Below are positions 41,368 to 49,766 of a stretch of DNA of 64,000 nucleotides, piece by piece. Positions within the stretch are counted from its first letter, which is position 1; every line of letters begins with the position of its first letter. Made by a program: the position numbers and the translations under genes. The stretch lies in NCBI GenBank assembly GCA_051880375.1, contig JBJENV010000065.1:66813-130812 (forward strand). The letters are read 5' to 3'. The notes beneath the pieces are model-generated. The model was not told the origin of the DNA, ran no database searches, and saw nothing but the letters and a program-made list of their open reading frames with translations. Source of the DNA: SIG299 sp051880375 (GTDB taxonomy: Bacteria; Bacillota; Clostridia; Lachnospirales; Lachnospiraceae).

Positions 41368-41634
41368 CTACTTTTCCAGGTAGTTTTTTACCTTCTGCAT
41401 TGCTTTCAGCAAATCCTTCGGATGCTCCTCTGCCAGTTCATACATGGCATCTAACAGCACACGGTGCATATCTTCTTTTTCCTCTTCCTCCGGTGCTTCC
41501 TCCAGAATCACACGATACAGCATTGCAACGTCTTCTTCCGACAGCTCATCGTAATTTACTTCCAGATAATCCATAATGGAATCTATTTCTTCTTTTGCAA
41601 ACTCCATCATATCGTCATATTGTTCTTTTGTCAT
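41368..41634 (-). CDS. Small acidic helical protein of unknown function
   Basis: An 88-residue, strongly acidic protein ('MTKEQYDDMMEFAKEEIDS', 'EEAPEEEEKEDMH') predicted to be helical. I do not recognise it. The ATG has AAAGGA upstream and lies 33 bases after queA, so it is likely the last gene of the spoIID-queA transcript. It shows no membrane helix, cysteine motif or catalytic signature. Codon use looks like its neighbours, which favours a real gene. Confidence 0.65.
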   Translation of the reverse strand: MTKEQYDDMMEFAKEEIDSIMDYLEVNYDELSEEDVAMLYRVILEEAPEEEEKEDMHRVLLDAMYELAEEHPKDLLKAMQKVKNYLEK

Positions 41635-41666
41635 GTCAATTTCCTTTCCGTACCGTTTTTATTATA

Positions 41667-42722
41667 TCAGATAATCAGCATCGCATCCCCGAACGAGAAA
41701 AAGCGATACCGCTCTCTTACTGCTTCTTCGTATGCCGCCAGTACATGCTCACGTCCTGCCAGTGCCGAAACGAGCATCAGCAGAGTGGATTCCGGCAGGT
41801 GGAAGTTTGTAATCAGACCGTCCAGTACCTTGAAGTGATAACCGGGATAAATAAAAATACTCGTATCTTCCTCTTTCGCCTGTACGAAACCGTTTTCATC
41901 CGCCGCCGACTCAATCGTCCGGCAGCTCGTCGTTCCGACGCAGATGACCCTTCCGCCGTTTTTCTTTGTATCGTTGATTTTCTTTGCTTCCTCCGGAAGA
42001 ATCTGATAGGATTCCGTGTGCATATGGTGGTCTAAAATGTTGTCCTCCTTGACCGGGCGGAAAGTTCCCAAACCTACATGAAGCGTAACATTGGCGATGG
42101 TAACTCCTTTTGCCTCAATTTCCGCCAAAAGCTCCTTCGTAAAATGCAGTCCTGCCGTCGGTGCCGCCGCAGAACCTTCATGCTTTGCATACACCGTCTG
42201 ATAGCGGTTTTTATCCTGAAGCTTATGCGTAATATAGGGAGGCAGCGGCATCTGCCCGAGCCGGTCCAGAATTTCTTCAAAAATTCCGTCGTAATGGAAC
42301 TGTATAAGACGGTTTCCCTCCTCTACAATATCCAGTACCTCCGCAGTAAGACAACCGTCGCCGAATTTGATTCTTGTTCCCGGTTTCGCCTTCTTACCGG
42401 GCTTTACAAGCGTTTCCCAGATATCGTTTTCTCTGCGCTTTAAAAGCAGCACTTCAATCTGCGCGCCCTTTTCCGCCTCAGACTGTCCTTCCCTTGCCGG
42501 AAGAATTCTTTCTCCGATCAGCCTTGCCGGAATGACCTTCGTGTTGTTTAACACAAGACAGTCGCCCGGTTTGACATAATTCAAAATATCACGGAACGTA
42601 TGATGCTCATAAGCACCGGTTGTTTTATCCAGTACCAGAAGCCTTGATGCAGAACGGTCCTCTAACGGGTCCTGCGCAATTAACTCCTCCGGTAATTCAA
42701 AGTAAAAATCCTGTTTCCTCAT
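41667..42722 (-). CDS. queA: S-adenosylmethionine:tRNA ribosyltransferase-isomerase
   Basis: A 351-residue protein of normal length. Diagnostic segments are the N-terminal 'DFYFELPEELIAQDPLEDR', 'GSAAAPTAGLHFT' near residue 180, 'HVGLGTFRPV' near 215 and 'NFHLPESTLLMLVSAL' near 305. It transfers and rearranges the ribosyl part of SAM to form epoxyqueuosine in tRNA. Its start overlaps the stop of the SpoIID-family gene by four bases. tgt, which often follows queA, is not adjacent. No preQ1 riboswitch is seen, as expected for an internal gene. Confidence 0.97.
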   Translation of the reverse strand: MRKQDFYFELPEELIAQDPLEDRSASRLLVLDKTTGAYEHHTFRDILNYVKPGDCLVLNNTKVIPARLIGERILPAREGQSEAEKGAQIEVLLLKRRENDIWETLVKPGKKAKPGTRIKFGDGCLTAEVLDIVEEGNRLIQFHYDGIFEEILDRLGQMPLPPYITHKLQDKNRYQTVYAKHEGSAAAPTAGLHFTKELLAEIEAKGVTIANVTLHVGLGTFRPVKEDNILDHHMHTESYQILPEEAKKINDTKKNGGRVICVGTTSCRTIESAADENGFVQAKEEDTSIFIYPGYHFKVLDGLITNFHLPESTLLMLVSALAGREHVLAAYEEAVRERYRFFSFGDAMLII

Positions 42723-44362
42723 CTGACCTTTGCTCCTGTAAAATAATATTCTATGATTTCTTTATAAGAAAAGCCTGCCTCCGCCATACCCTGCGCCCCC
42801 GACTGGCTCATGCCGACGCCATGCCCGTAGCCCATGCCTGCAAACAGAAGCGTATCCTCGTCTGCCGGTGCGGTACACGGATAATTCATCAGATTCTCTG
42901 CTCCTCTCACAATATACTGCTCTGCCGAAGCGGATGCCTTTGTTATACCGCCCGCCGAAAGGAGGTACGAATCGCTGATGCGCTGCTCTCTGCTGCCGCC
43001 TGCTCCCGTGATGGTCACAAGGTCCGGCGTTTCAGCGCTTTCGACTATTTTAAATTTCGTACTGTAAAGACCAAATAATGTACGGATTGCCGACTCCTGA
43101 ATCGTTGTTTCTCCCTTTGTTCCGGTAACTAAAAGAGCGTATACTCTTCCGGTATCGGTAAAACTGGTCGCCTTCACGTTTTGGATCGTGCCAAGCGACA
43201 TTCCTTTTAACTCCAGCAGCTTTCCCAACTCCTGTTTTGTCATGGAAACAAGCCACGGCTTTTTTGCCGGATTTGTTTCATAAAGGTCTGTCACGCTGAC
43301 CAGATAAGGCTTTTCCACCGCCCATGCCTCTTTCGAGGACTCCGTACGTCCGCCGCTCGTAGAAAAGAAATATGCCGCAACGACCTGATTACCGTAGCAT
43401 ACCATTTCTCCCTTTGTTTCCTTTACTGCGGCAGTTGCCTTTGCAGTTTCCGCCAAATATCCTTTATATACCTGTGAAGACGTTGTGTCAACCATTTTAT
43501 AGCCTTTTTTTGCATTTGATGCTCCCGAATAGCCTGCCTTGATCAGAGCATAGCTTCTGGAACAGACCGCCTGCGCCTTCAACGCCTCATTATGCCACAC
43601 AGAAGGCATTTCCGAAGCAACCACGCTGTAAAGGTACTCTTCGATCGGCACGATGTTGACAGCCGTCAGCGTCGCTTTATTGTAGCGTCCGATTTCCATT
43701 CTGCCGCGGTATACACGGGTGCCCATATCAACACAGGCAACACCGCTGTCTTCATATGTCGTAACCGGGCGGAACTGCGGATATGCCATATGGCTGTCCA
43801 CATCCATTAAAAAGGTTCCGAAGCTTCCTTTTACCCAGATGCGATAGTTATTGCCCGGCAGAATTTTTGCTTCCGCACAGCCGTTTTCCCATGCAAGCCG
43901 CTCCTTTAACGTCTCCATCTCCGAATAACTGCCGCTTCCGCCCACATACACGTACCAGGTGCATTGATAGACACAGACCGGATACGCCGCATAACCGGCA
44001 TCCTGTAATGCGGCTGCGACCTGTCCGGCTGCCGAATAGCTTCCATACACCTCCGGAAGACATACAAAGTAACCGGAAGCAGGCGTAAACGTAAAGCCCT
44101 CCGTACTATAGAGCACTGTTTCCTGTAAGTAGCTCCTGCCGACGCAGTAGCCGATGCCGAGCGCGCTGTTTTCTATGGTAATACTCTGCTTACCGGAATA
44201 AAGTGCGGTCAGCCCGACTCTGATTTCCTCTCCTGCGTTAATTAGCTCCGTTTTTGCATAAAGTCTCTGCTTCGCCGCCACTGCTGTCAGGAGAAGCAGC
44301 AGCACTCCTGCAGCCATCGTCCGGAGCCTCCTTTTATGCATTCCTTTTCTTTTCTGTTTCAT
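42719..44362 (-). CDS. SpoIID/LytB-family cell-wall protein
   Basis: The start at 44362 is chosen by a nearby AAAGGG site and gives 547 residues; the longer frame to 44416 is unsupported. After a basic start and a signal/anchor helix (about 16-30), a region near 95-165 resembles a SPOR-type repeat ('YSAAGQVAAALQDAGYAAYPV'). The SpoIID domain follows: 'VPIEEYLYSVVASEMPSVW', 'ALKAQAVCSRSYAL' and the C-terminal 'GYGHGVGMSQSGAQGMA'. SpoIID enzymes are lytic transglycosylases acting on denuded glycan during engulfment, while LytB-like members modify amidase activity. Which applies here is open. queA is translationally coupled downstream. Confidence 0.88.
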   Translation of the reverse strand: MKQKRKGMHKRRLRTMAAGVLLLLLTAVAAKQRLYAKTELINAGEEIRVGLTALYSGKQSITIENSALGIGYCVGRSYLQETVLYSTEGFTFTPASGYFVCLPEVYGSYSAAGQVAAALQDAGYAAYPVCVYQCTWYVYVGGSGSYSEMETLKERLAWENGCAEAKILPGNNYRIWVKGSFGTFLMDVDSHMAYPQFRPVTTYEDSGVACVDMGTRVYRGRMEIGRYNKATLTAVNIVPIEEYLYSVVASEMPSVWHNEALKAQAVCSRSYALIKAGYSGASNAKKGYKMVDTTSSQVYKGYLAETAKATAAVKETKGEMVCYGNQVVAAYFFSTSGGRTESSKEAWAVEKPYLVSVTDLYETNPAKKPWLVSMTKQELGKLLELKGMSLGTIQNVKATSFTDTGRVYALLVTGTKGETTIQESAIRTLFGLYSTKFKIVESAETPDLVTITGAGGSREQRISDSYLLSAGGITKASASAEQYIVRGAENLMNYPCTAPADEDTLLFAGMGYGHGVGMSQSGAQGMAEAGFSYKEIIEYYFTGAKVR

Positions 44363-44437
44363 ACATTTCCCTTTCCGTACAGCTTCATTGTAACCGATTC
44401 GTGTGAGATATTCCATAAGAAATTTACTTATTTTTAA

Positions 44438-44466
44438 TTGAACTTTAAAAATAAGTGTTGTACAAT
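44438..44466 (+). promoter_or_regulatory. Promoter of the acyl-CoA dehydratase activase gene
   Basis: TTGAAC (44438-44443) and TACAAT (44461-44466) are 17 bases apart, with a leader of about 77 bases. Confidence 0.65.
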
Positions 44467-44549
44467 AAACATAATTTTATGTCTGACCTTAAGACTTCCC
44501 CGTTGTCTTTACAAAAATCGGAGAAACTGAAGAAAAGGAGCATCTATTC

Positions 44550-47500
44550 ATGACTCAATATACCTTAGGAATCGATATCGGTTCCACTACCGTAAAAACA
44601 GCACTCTTAGACGCATCCGGCACTCTTGTCTTTTCGGCATATGAGCGCCATTATGCAGATATTCAGGGCACCCTTTCCGGCATTCTTACCAAAGCGCGCG
44701 AACAGCTTGGATCGTTTGAAGTACGCGCGGCGATTACCGGCTCGGGCGGTCTTACGCTTGCGGGACATATGAAGCTTCCGTTTCTTCAGGAAGTGGTTGC
44801 CGTGGCATCCGCCCTGCAGCAGTATGCCCCTCGTACCGATGTTGCCATCGAGCTTGGCGGTGAGGATGCAAAAATCATTTACTTCACCGGCGGCATTGAG
44901 CAGCGTATGAACGGTATCTGCGCCGGCGGTACCGGCTCGTTTATCGACCAGATGGCATCCCTCTTAAAAACCGATGCCGCAGGCTTAAACGAATATGCCA
45001 AGAGCTATCAGGCCATTTATCCGATTGCGGCCCGTTGCGGCGTTTTTGCAAAATCAGACATCCAGCCGTTAATCAATGAAGGAGCTTCCAAACCGGATCT
45101 TGCCGCATCCATTTTCCAGGCCGTTGTCAACCAGACCATCAGCGGTCTTGCCTGCGGTAAGCCAATCCGCGGCAACATTGCATTTCTCGGAGGACCGCTC
45201 CACTTTTTGACAGAGTTAAAGGCTGCTTTTGTCCGTACCTTAAATCTGACGCCGGAGCAGGTCATTGCTCCGCCGGATTCTCATCTGTTTGCGGCCATCG
45301 GCTCTGCGCAGAACGCTACGTCCGAACCGGTTCTCATTGACGACCTGATTACCCAGCTGACGAACGGCATCGTCATGGACTTTGAAGTAACCCGCATGGA
45401 GCCGTTGTTTGCAGACGAAGCACAATACGACGAATTTACCAGACGCCATGCCGTACATACCGTAAAAAAAGCTTCTCTTGCCGATTACCGCGGCAACTGC
45501 TTTCTCGGCATCGATGCCGGTTCCACAACAACAAAGGCAGCTCTGGTCGGCGAAGACGGGACTCTTTTATATTCCTTTTACCAGAACAACAACGGAAGCC
45601 CGTTAAAAACTACGATTAAAGCCATCAAGGATATTTATGAAAAGCTGCCGGAGGGTGTCAACATCGTGCGCTCCTGTTCTACCGGTTATGGCGAAGCATT
45701 GATTAAAGCAGCACTGCTTCTGGACGAGGGAGAAGTAGAAACCGTGGCACATTACTATGCTGCCGCTTTCTTTGACCCTCAGGTAGACTGCATTCTCGAC
45801 ATCGGCGGTCAGGATATGAAGTGCATTAAAATCAAAAACGGCACCGTAGACAGCGTGCAGCTCAACGAAGCCTGCTCCTCCGGCTGCGGTTCCTTCATTG
45901 AAACCTTCGCCAAATCCTTAAACTACGAGGTAGCCGATTTTGCAAAGATTGCGCTGTTTGCAAAGAACCCGATTGACCTCGGTACCCGCTGTACCGTTTT
46001 CATGAATTCCAAGGTAAAGCAGGCGCAGAAGGAAGGCGCTTCCGTTGCCGATATTTCCGCCGGACTTGCCTACTCCGTCATCAAAAATGCATTATATAAA
46101 GTAATCAAGGTATCCGACGCCAAAGACCTCGGAAAAAACATTGTCGTTCAGGGCGGTACCTTCTATAACGATGCAGTACTCAGAAGCTTTGAACGGATTG
46201 CCGACTGTGAAGCCATCCGTCCGGACATTGCGGGAATCATGGGTGCCTTCGGCGCAGCTCTCATTGCAAGAGAACATTACACCGGCGAGGCTACTACCAT
46301 GCTCTCCATCGAACAGATTTCGGAGCTGACCTTCGATTCCACCATGACACGTTGTAAAGGCTGTACGAACCATTGTCTGCTGACTGTCAACCATTTTTCC
46401 GGAGGCAGACGTTTCGTGTCCGGAAACCGCTGTGAGCGCGGTCTCGGCAAGGAAAAAACAGACCTCGGCATTCCGAACCTGTATGCTTATAAGCTGAAAC
46501 GCTATTTTTCGTATGAACCGCTGGAGGAATTTGCCGCACCGCGTGGTGTCGTCGGCATTCCTCGTGTGCTGAATCTATACGAGAACTATCCGTTCTGGTT
46601 CACGCTGTTTACGGAGCTTGGCTACCGTGTCGTACTCTCTCCTGCCTCTACCAGGCAGATTTACGAGCTCGGCATCGAGTCCATTCCGAGTGAATCCGAA
46701 TGCTACCCTGCAAAGCTTGCACACGGCCATGTTTCGTGGCTGTTAAAGCAGGGCATCCGCTACATCTTCTATCCTTGCATTCCTTACGAGCGCAAGGAGT
46801 TTGAAGGTTCCGGAAACCACTACAACTGCCCGATTGTCACCTCCTACGGTGAAAATATCAAGAACAATGTCGAGGAATTAAAGAATCCGGACATTACGTT
46901 CCAAAACCCGTTCCTTTCTCTGGAAAGCGAAGAAATCGTAAGCAAACGACTGGTAGAGGTACTTGGAGAAGCAAACCATATCCCTGCACAGGAAATCGAA
47001 GCCGCCGTAAAGAAAGCATGGGCAGAATTAGAAGCTGCAAGAAATGATATGAAGAAAGCAGGCGAGGCTGCCGTTGCCTATGTAAAAGAGCATGACTGCT
47101 TAGGCATCGTGCTTGCCGGCCGTCCGTACCATATTGACCCGGAAATCAACCACGGTATTCCTGAGCTGATTACCTCCTACGGCGTTGCGGTTCTGACGGA
47201 AGACAGTGTCTCCCATCTTGCACAGGTAGACCGCCCGACGATTGTCGTGGATCAGTGGATGTACCACTCCCGTCTGTATGCCGCCGCTTCCTATGTGCGC
47301 ACCAACCCGAATCTGGAACTGATTCAGCTCAATTCGTTCGGCTGCGGTCTGGATGCGGTTACCACCGATCAGGTTTCGGATATTCTGACCGGCTCGGGCA
47401 AGATTTATACGGTATTAAAAATTGATGAGGTCAACAACCTCGGTGCTGCCAGAATCCGCATCCGCTCTCTTCTTTCCGCAGTAAAAGACCGTAAGAGAAA

Positions 47501-48761
47501 GCATGTGGAAGCAAAACCGGTAAACTCCGCCTACGAACGTGTGATTTTTACCGAAGAAATGCGCAAGGAATATACGATTCTTGTGCCGCAGATGTCACCG
47601 ATTCATTTTGAACTGCTGCAGCCAGCGATTGCTTCCTGCGGCTTTAACGTTGACGTCCTGCCGAATCCGTCCCGCTCCGCGGTAGATACCGGACTTAAAT
47701 TCGTAAATAACGACGCCTGCTACCCTTCCCTGATTGTTGTCGGACAATTAATGGAAGCGCTGCAGTCCGGGAAATATGATACCAATAAGGTTGCTCTGAT
47801 GATTACGCAGACCGGAGGCGGCTGCCGTGCCACAAATTACATCAGCTTTATCCGCCGTGCTCTGGCAAAAGCAGGCTTAGCGCATATTCCGGTCGTTTCG
47901 TTAAGTGCCTCCGGCATCGAGAAAAACCCGGGATTTACATTCACGCCAAAGCTGATTCTTCGTGCCATGCAGGCCGTTGTGTACGGTGATTTGTTTATGC
48001 GTGTCGTATACCGCACCCGTCCTTACGAGGCATCTCCTGGCTCGGTCAACGCACTGCACCGCAAATGGGCAGATGTCTGCAAGCGTTCCGTCACAAACGG
48101 AAGCTTCCGTGAATTTAAGCGAAACATCCGTAACATTGTTCATGATTTTGATACGATTCCGTTACTTGACATCAAGAAACCTCGTGTCGGCATCGTCGGA
48201 GAAATCCTTGTGAAGTTCCTTCCGGCAGCAAACAACGATCTGGTCGGACTCCTTGAATCCGAAGGCGCCGAGGCTGTCGTACCGGATTTGATGGACTTTT
48301 TGCTCTACTGCTCGTACAATGCAAACTTTAAGTACGAAGCGCTCGGAAAGAGTAAAAACGCGGCCCGCTTAAACAACCTTGCGATTCGTTTTTATGAGTT
48401 CATGAGAAAAGAAGCAAGAAAGTGCTTAGAGGGAAGCGAACGTTTTGAACCGCAGGCACGTATTGAAAAACTCGCCGAATACGCCTCTCCTATCGTTTCC
48501 TGCGGTAACCAGACCGGTGAAGGCTGGTTCCTTACCGGTGAAATGTTAGAACTGATTCATTCGGGCGTACTGAACATCGTCTGCACCCAGCCGTTTGCCT
48601 GCCTTCCGAACCATGTGGTCGGCAAGGGCGTTATCAAGGAGCTGCGCGCACAGTATCCGAACTCGAATATTGTCGCCGTAGACTACGATCCGGGCGCAAG
48701 CGAGGTCAACCAGCTGAACAGAATTAAGCTGATGTTGGCAACGGCAAATAAGAATCTTTGA
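44550..48761 (+). CDS. Giant acyl-CoA dehydratase activase (two ASKHA ATPase domains plus dehydratase-like region)
   Basis: A 1403-residue cytoplasmic protein, GGAG nine bases upstream. Domain 1 (about 1-260) and domain 2 (about 322-585) are BadF/HgdC-type ATPases: 'GIDIGSTTVKTALLD' and 'GIDAGSTTTKAALVG' bind phosphate, and 'CAGGTGSF' and 'CSSGCGSF' provide cysteines for a shared [4Fe-4S] cluster, with the second cysteine in 'ARCGVF' and 'TRCTVF'. Residues about 655-870 match DUF2229, with 'ESECYPAK' and 'YPCIPYERK' cysteines; the C-terminal part resembles 2-hydroxyacyl-CoA dehydratase subunits. Known small activases drive low-potential electrons into a dehydratase by ATP hydrolysis. The partner and substrate of these large fused forms are not established. 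It is monocistronic here. Confidence 0.9.
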   Translation: MTQYTLGIDIGSTTVKTALLDASGTLVFSAYERHYADIQGTLSGILTKAREQLGSFEVRAAITGSGGLTLAGHMKLPFLQEVVAVASALQQYAPRTDVAIELGGEDAKIIYFTGGIEQRMNGICAGGTGSFIDQMASLLKTDAAGLNEYAKSYQAIYPIAARCGVFAKSDIQPLINEGASKPDLAASIFQAVVNQTISGLACGKPIRGNIAFLGGPLHFLTELKAAFVRTLNLTPEQVIAPPDSHLFAAIGSAQNATSEPVLIDDLITQLTNGIVMDFEVTRMEPLFADEAQYDEFTRRHAVHTVKKASLADYRGNCFLGIDAGSTTTKAALVGEDGTLLYSFYQNNNGSPLKTTIKAIKDIYEKLPEGVNIVRSCSTGYGEALIKAALLLDEGEVETVAHYYAAAFFDPQVDCILDIGGQDMKCIKIKNGTVDSVQLNEACSSGCGSFIETFAKSLNYEVADFAKIALFAKNPIDLGTRCTVFMNSKVKQAQKEGASVADISAGLAYSVIKNALYKVIKVSDAKDLGKNIVVQGGTFYNDAVLRSFERIADCEAIRPDIAGIMGAFGAALIAREHYTGEATTMLSIEQISELTFDSTMTRCKGCTNHCLLTVNHFSGGRRFVSGNRCERGLGKEKTDLGIPNLYAYKLKRYFSYEPLEEFAAPRGVVGIPRVLNLYENYPFWFTLFTELGYRVVLSPASTRQIYELGIESIPSESECYPAKLAHGHVSWLLKQGIRYIFYPCIPYERKEFEGSGNHYNCPIVTSYGENIKNNVEELKNPDITFQNPFLSLESEEIVSKRLVEVLGEANHIPAQEIEAAVKKAWAELEAARNDMKKAGEAAVAYVKEHDCLGIVLAGRPYHIDPEINHGIPELITSYGVAVLTEDSVSHLAQVDRPTIVVDQWMYHSRLYAAASYVRTNPNLELIQLNSFGCGLDAVTTDQVSDILTGSGKIYTVLKIDEVNNLGAARIRIRSLLSAVKDRKRKHVEAKPVNSAYERVIFTEEMRKEYTILVPQMSPIHFELLQPAIASCGFNVDVLPNPSRSAVDTGLKFVNNDACYPSLIVVGQLMEALQSGKYDTNKVALMITQTGGGCRATNYISFIRRALAKAGLAHIPVVSLSASGIEKNPGFTFTPKLILRAMQAVVYGDLFMRVVYRTRPYEASPGSVNALHRKWADVCKRSVTNGSFREFKRNIRNIVHDFDTIPLLDIKKPRVGIVGEILVKFLPAANNDLVGLLESEGAEAVVPDLMDFLLYCSYNANFKYEALGKSKNAARLNNLAIRFYEFMRKEARKCLEGSERFEPQARIEKLAEYASPIVSCGNQTGEGWFLTGEMLELIHSGVLNIVCTQPFACLPNHVVGKGVIKELRAQYPNSNIVAVDYDPGASEVNQLNRIKLMLATANKNL

Positions 48762-48922
48762 TGTGCATAAATAAGCTGTAAGCAATTTCGTATCCGTTGT
48801 TCGCTTGCACCTCCTGACATCTGTGTGCTCATGTCGGACTGACCGTCCGCCCTGATACCCACAGATGTCTCGGCGATGCGTACAACCGGATACGAAATTG
48901 CTTACAGTTTTTATTTTGCACA
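48762..48922. repeat. 161-base imperfect palindrome after the activase gene
   Basis: A perfect 21-base inverted repeat (48776-48796 with 48887-48907) is extended outward by TGTGCATAA.../...TTTTGCACA and inward by TTGTTCGC/GCGTACAA (one mismatch) and GACATCTGTG/CACAGATGTC, with a GGAC/GTCC tip. TTTTTATTTT follows, so it can end transcription, but it is far larger than a normal terminator. Confidence 0.8.
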
Positions 48923-48966
48923 GCTGAAGTGGTGTAGGAAATTCAAGATGAAGTTTTACTCCTATA

Positions 48967-48995
48967 TTGTGAGCACAGATTTTTTGTGTTATTCT
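48967..48995 (+). promoter_or_regulatory. Promoter of the GNAT gene
   Basis: TTGTGA (48967-48972) and TATTCT (48990-48995) are 17 bases apart, 61 bases before the start. Confidence 0.5.
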
Positions 48996-49056
48996 TATAT
49001 CAGTTAGAAAAATCAGGATGGACGAGTTCATAATTTCGATTTGAGGAGGAAGCATA

Positions 49057-49488
49057 ATGATACATTTCGTTGATATTGATGATGGGAATTGGAGAATACC
49101 TTTAAAGGTATCAAAAGAGCAAGAGTTGTATGTGGCAAACAGCACCACCATGTTGGCAAGGGCATATGCATATCGCAATCACAGAAGTCGGGCATTTTTA
49201 ATTTATGAAGATGAAACACCTGTTGGAATGGGATTGTATTATGATTGCGAACCATTAGCTGCATATGATTTTAGCCAAATATTTATTGATGAACAATTCC
49301 AAGGTAAAGGATATGGCAGAACAGCAATCAAACTTGTACTTGACGATATGAAGAAAGATGGTAAATATGATAAAGTTGTTCTATGCTATATTGAGGGAAA
49401 TATAGTCGCAAAAAAAATTTATGCAGATTATGGGTTTATGGAAACAGGCCGTGATGAAAATGAGATTATCATGGAATTGAAACTGTAA
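49057..49488 (+). CDS. GNAT-family N-acetyltransferase
   Basis: A 143-residue protein with GAGGAGG upstream of its ATG. The acetyl-CoA site is visible as 'IFIDEQFQGKGYGRTAIKLVLDDM' in part (motif Q/RxxGxG/A near residues 86-92), and the C-terminal 'GNIVAKKIYADYGFMETG' is the usual motif B. It resembles spermine/spermidine- or Diamine-type acetyltransferases, but the acceptor cannot be named. The gene is noticeably AT-rich compared with the flanking genes, and it lies between a long palindrome and a repeat protein, which suggests acquisition by transfer. Confidence 0.88.
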   Translation: MIHFVDIDDGNWRIPLKVSKEQELYVANSTTMLARAYAYRNHRSRAFLIYEDETPVGMGLYYDCEPLAAYDFSQIFIDEQFQGKGYGRTAIKLVLDDMKKDGKYDKVVLCYIEGNIVAKKIYADYGFMETGRDENEIIMELKL

Positions 49489-49685
49489 AGGAAGAATAAT
49501 AAATCCGGGTTGTGTGACTTATATCAATCCTTATCCTTTAAGATAAAAAAAGTTAGGAAGTATGATAGCCGTTTTTTGCGGACATAACCATTATAATAAT
49601 ATGTCCTTGGAATATCAGGGAATATGATTAACCTACGGAATGAGCATTGATTATCTTGCTATGCCCGTCTTTGATTTTGCCAAAT
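49489..49685. other. Non-coding gap downstream of the GNAT gene
   Basis: I see no supported gene. A short stretch reads 'YGMSIDYLAMPVFDFAK' before a stop (about 49630-49686), which faintly recalls the tail of small XRE regulators such as the one at 51869, but an in-frame stop lies directly upstream. It may be a decayed remnant or chance. Confidence 0.25.
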
Positions 49686-49723
49686 AAAAAGCAAGGTTGC
49701 TTAGACCTGCTTCCTTGCTTTTT
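49686..49723. terminator. Bidirectional terminator between GNAT and BspA-like genes
   Basis: AAAAAGCAAGG (49686-49696) pairs with CCTTGCTTTTT (49713-49723) across a 16-base loop, with A/T tails both ways. Confidence 0.85.
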
Positions 49724-49766
49724 ACTGACACAATTCTGAAATTGCTTCACACTAAATATCTTCTGC

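Noticed and set aside
42078..42443. Plus-strand reading frame opposite queA
   Set aside because: It is fully contained in the antisense of a well-conserved gene and has no start signal.
41635..44549. preQ1 riboswitch controlling queA
   Set aside because: queA overlaps the upstream SpoIID-family gene by four bases, and no preQ1-like pseudoknot with an A-rich tail was seen upstream of the unit.
48546..49178. A 210-residue minus-strand reading frame
   Set aside because: It crosses the activase 3' end, the long palindrome and the GNAT start on the opposite strand, and has no recognisable domain or ribosome site.
49630..49686. Fragment of a decayed XRE regulator
   Set aside because: The similarity is limited to a few residues around 'SIDYLA', with an in-frame stop directly upstream, so it cannot be separated from chance.
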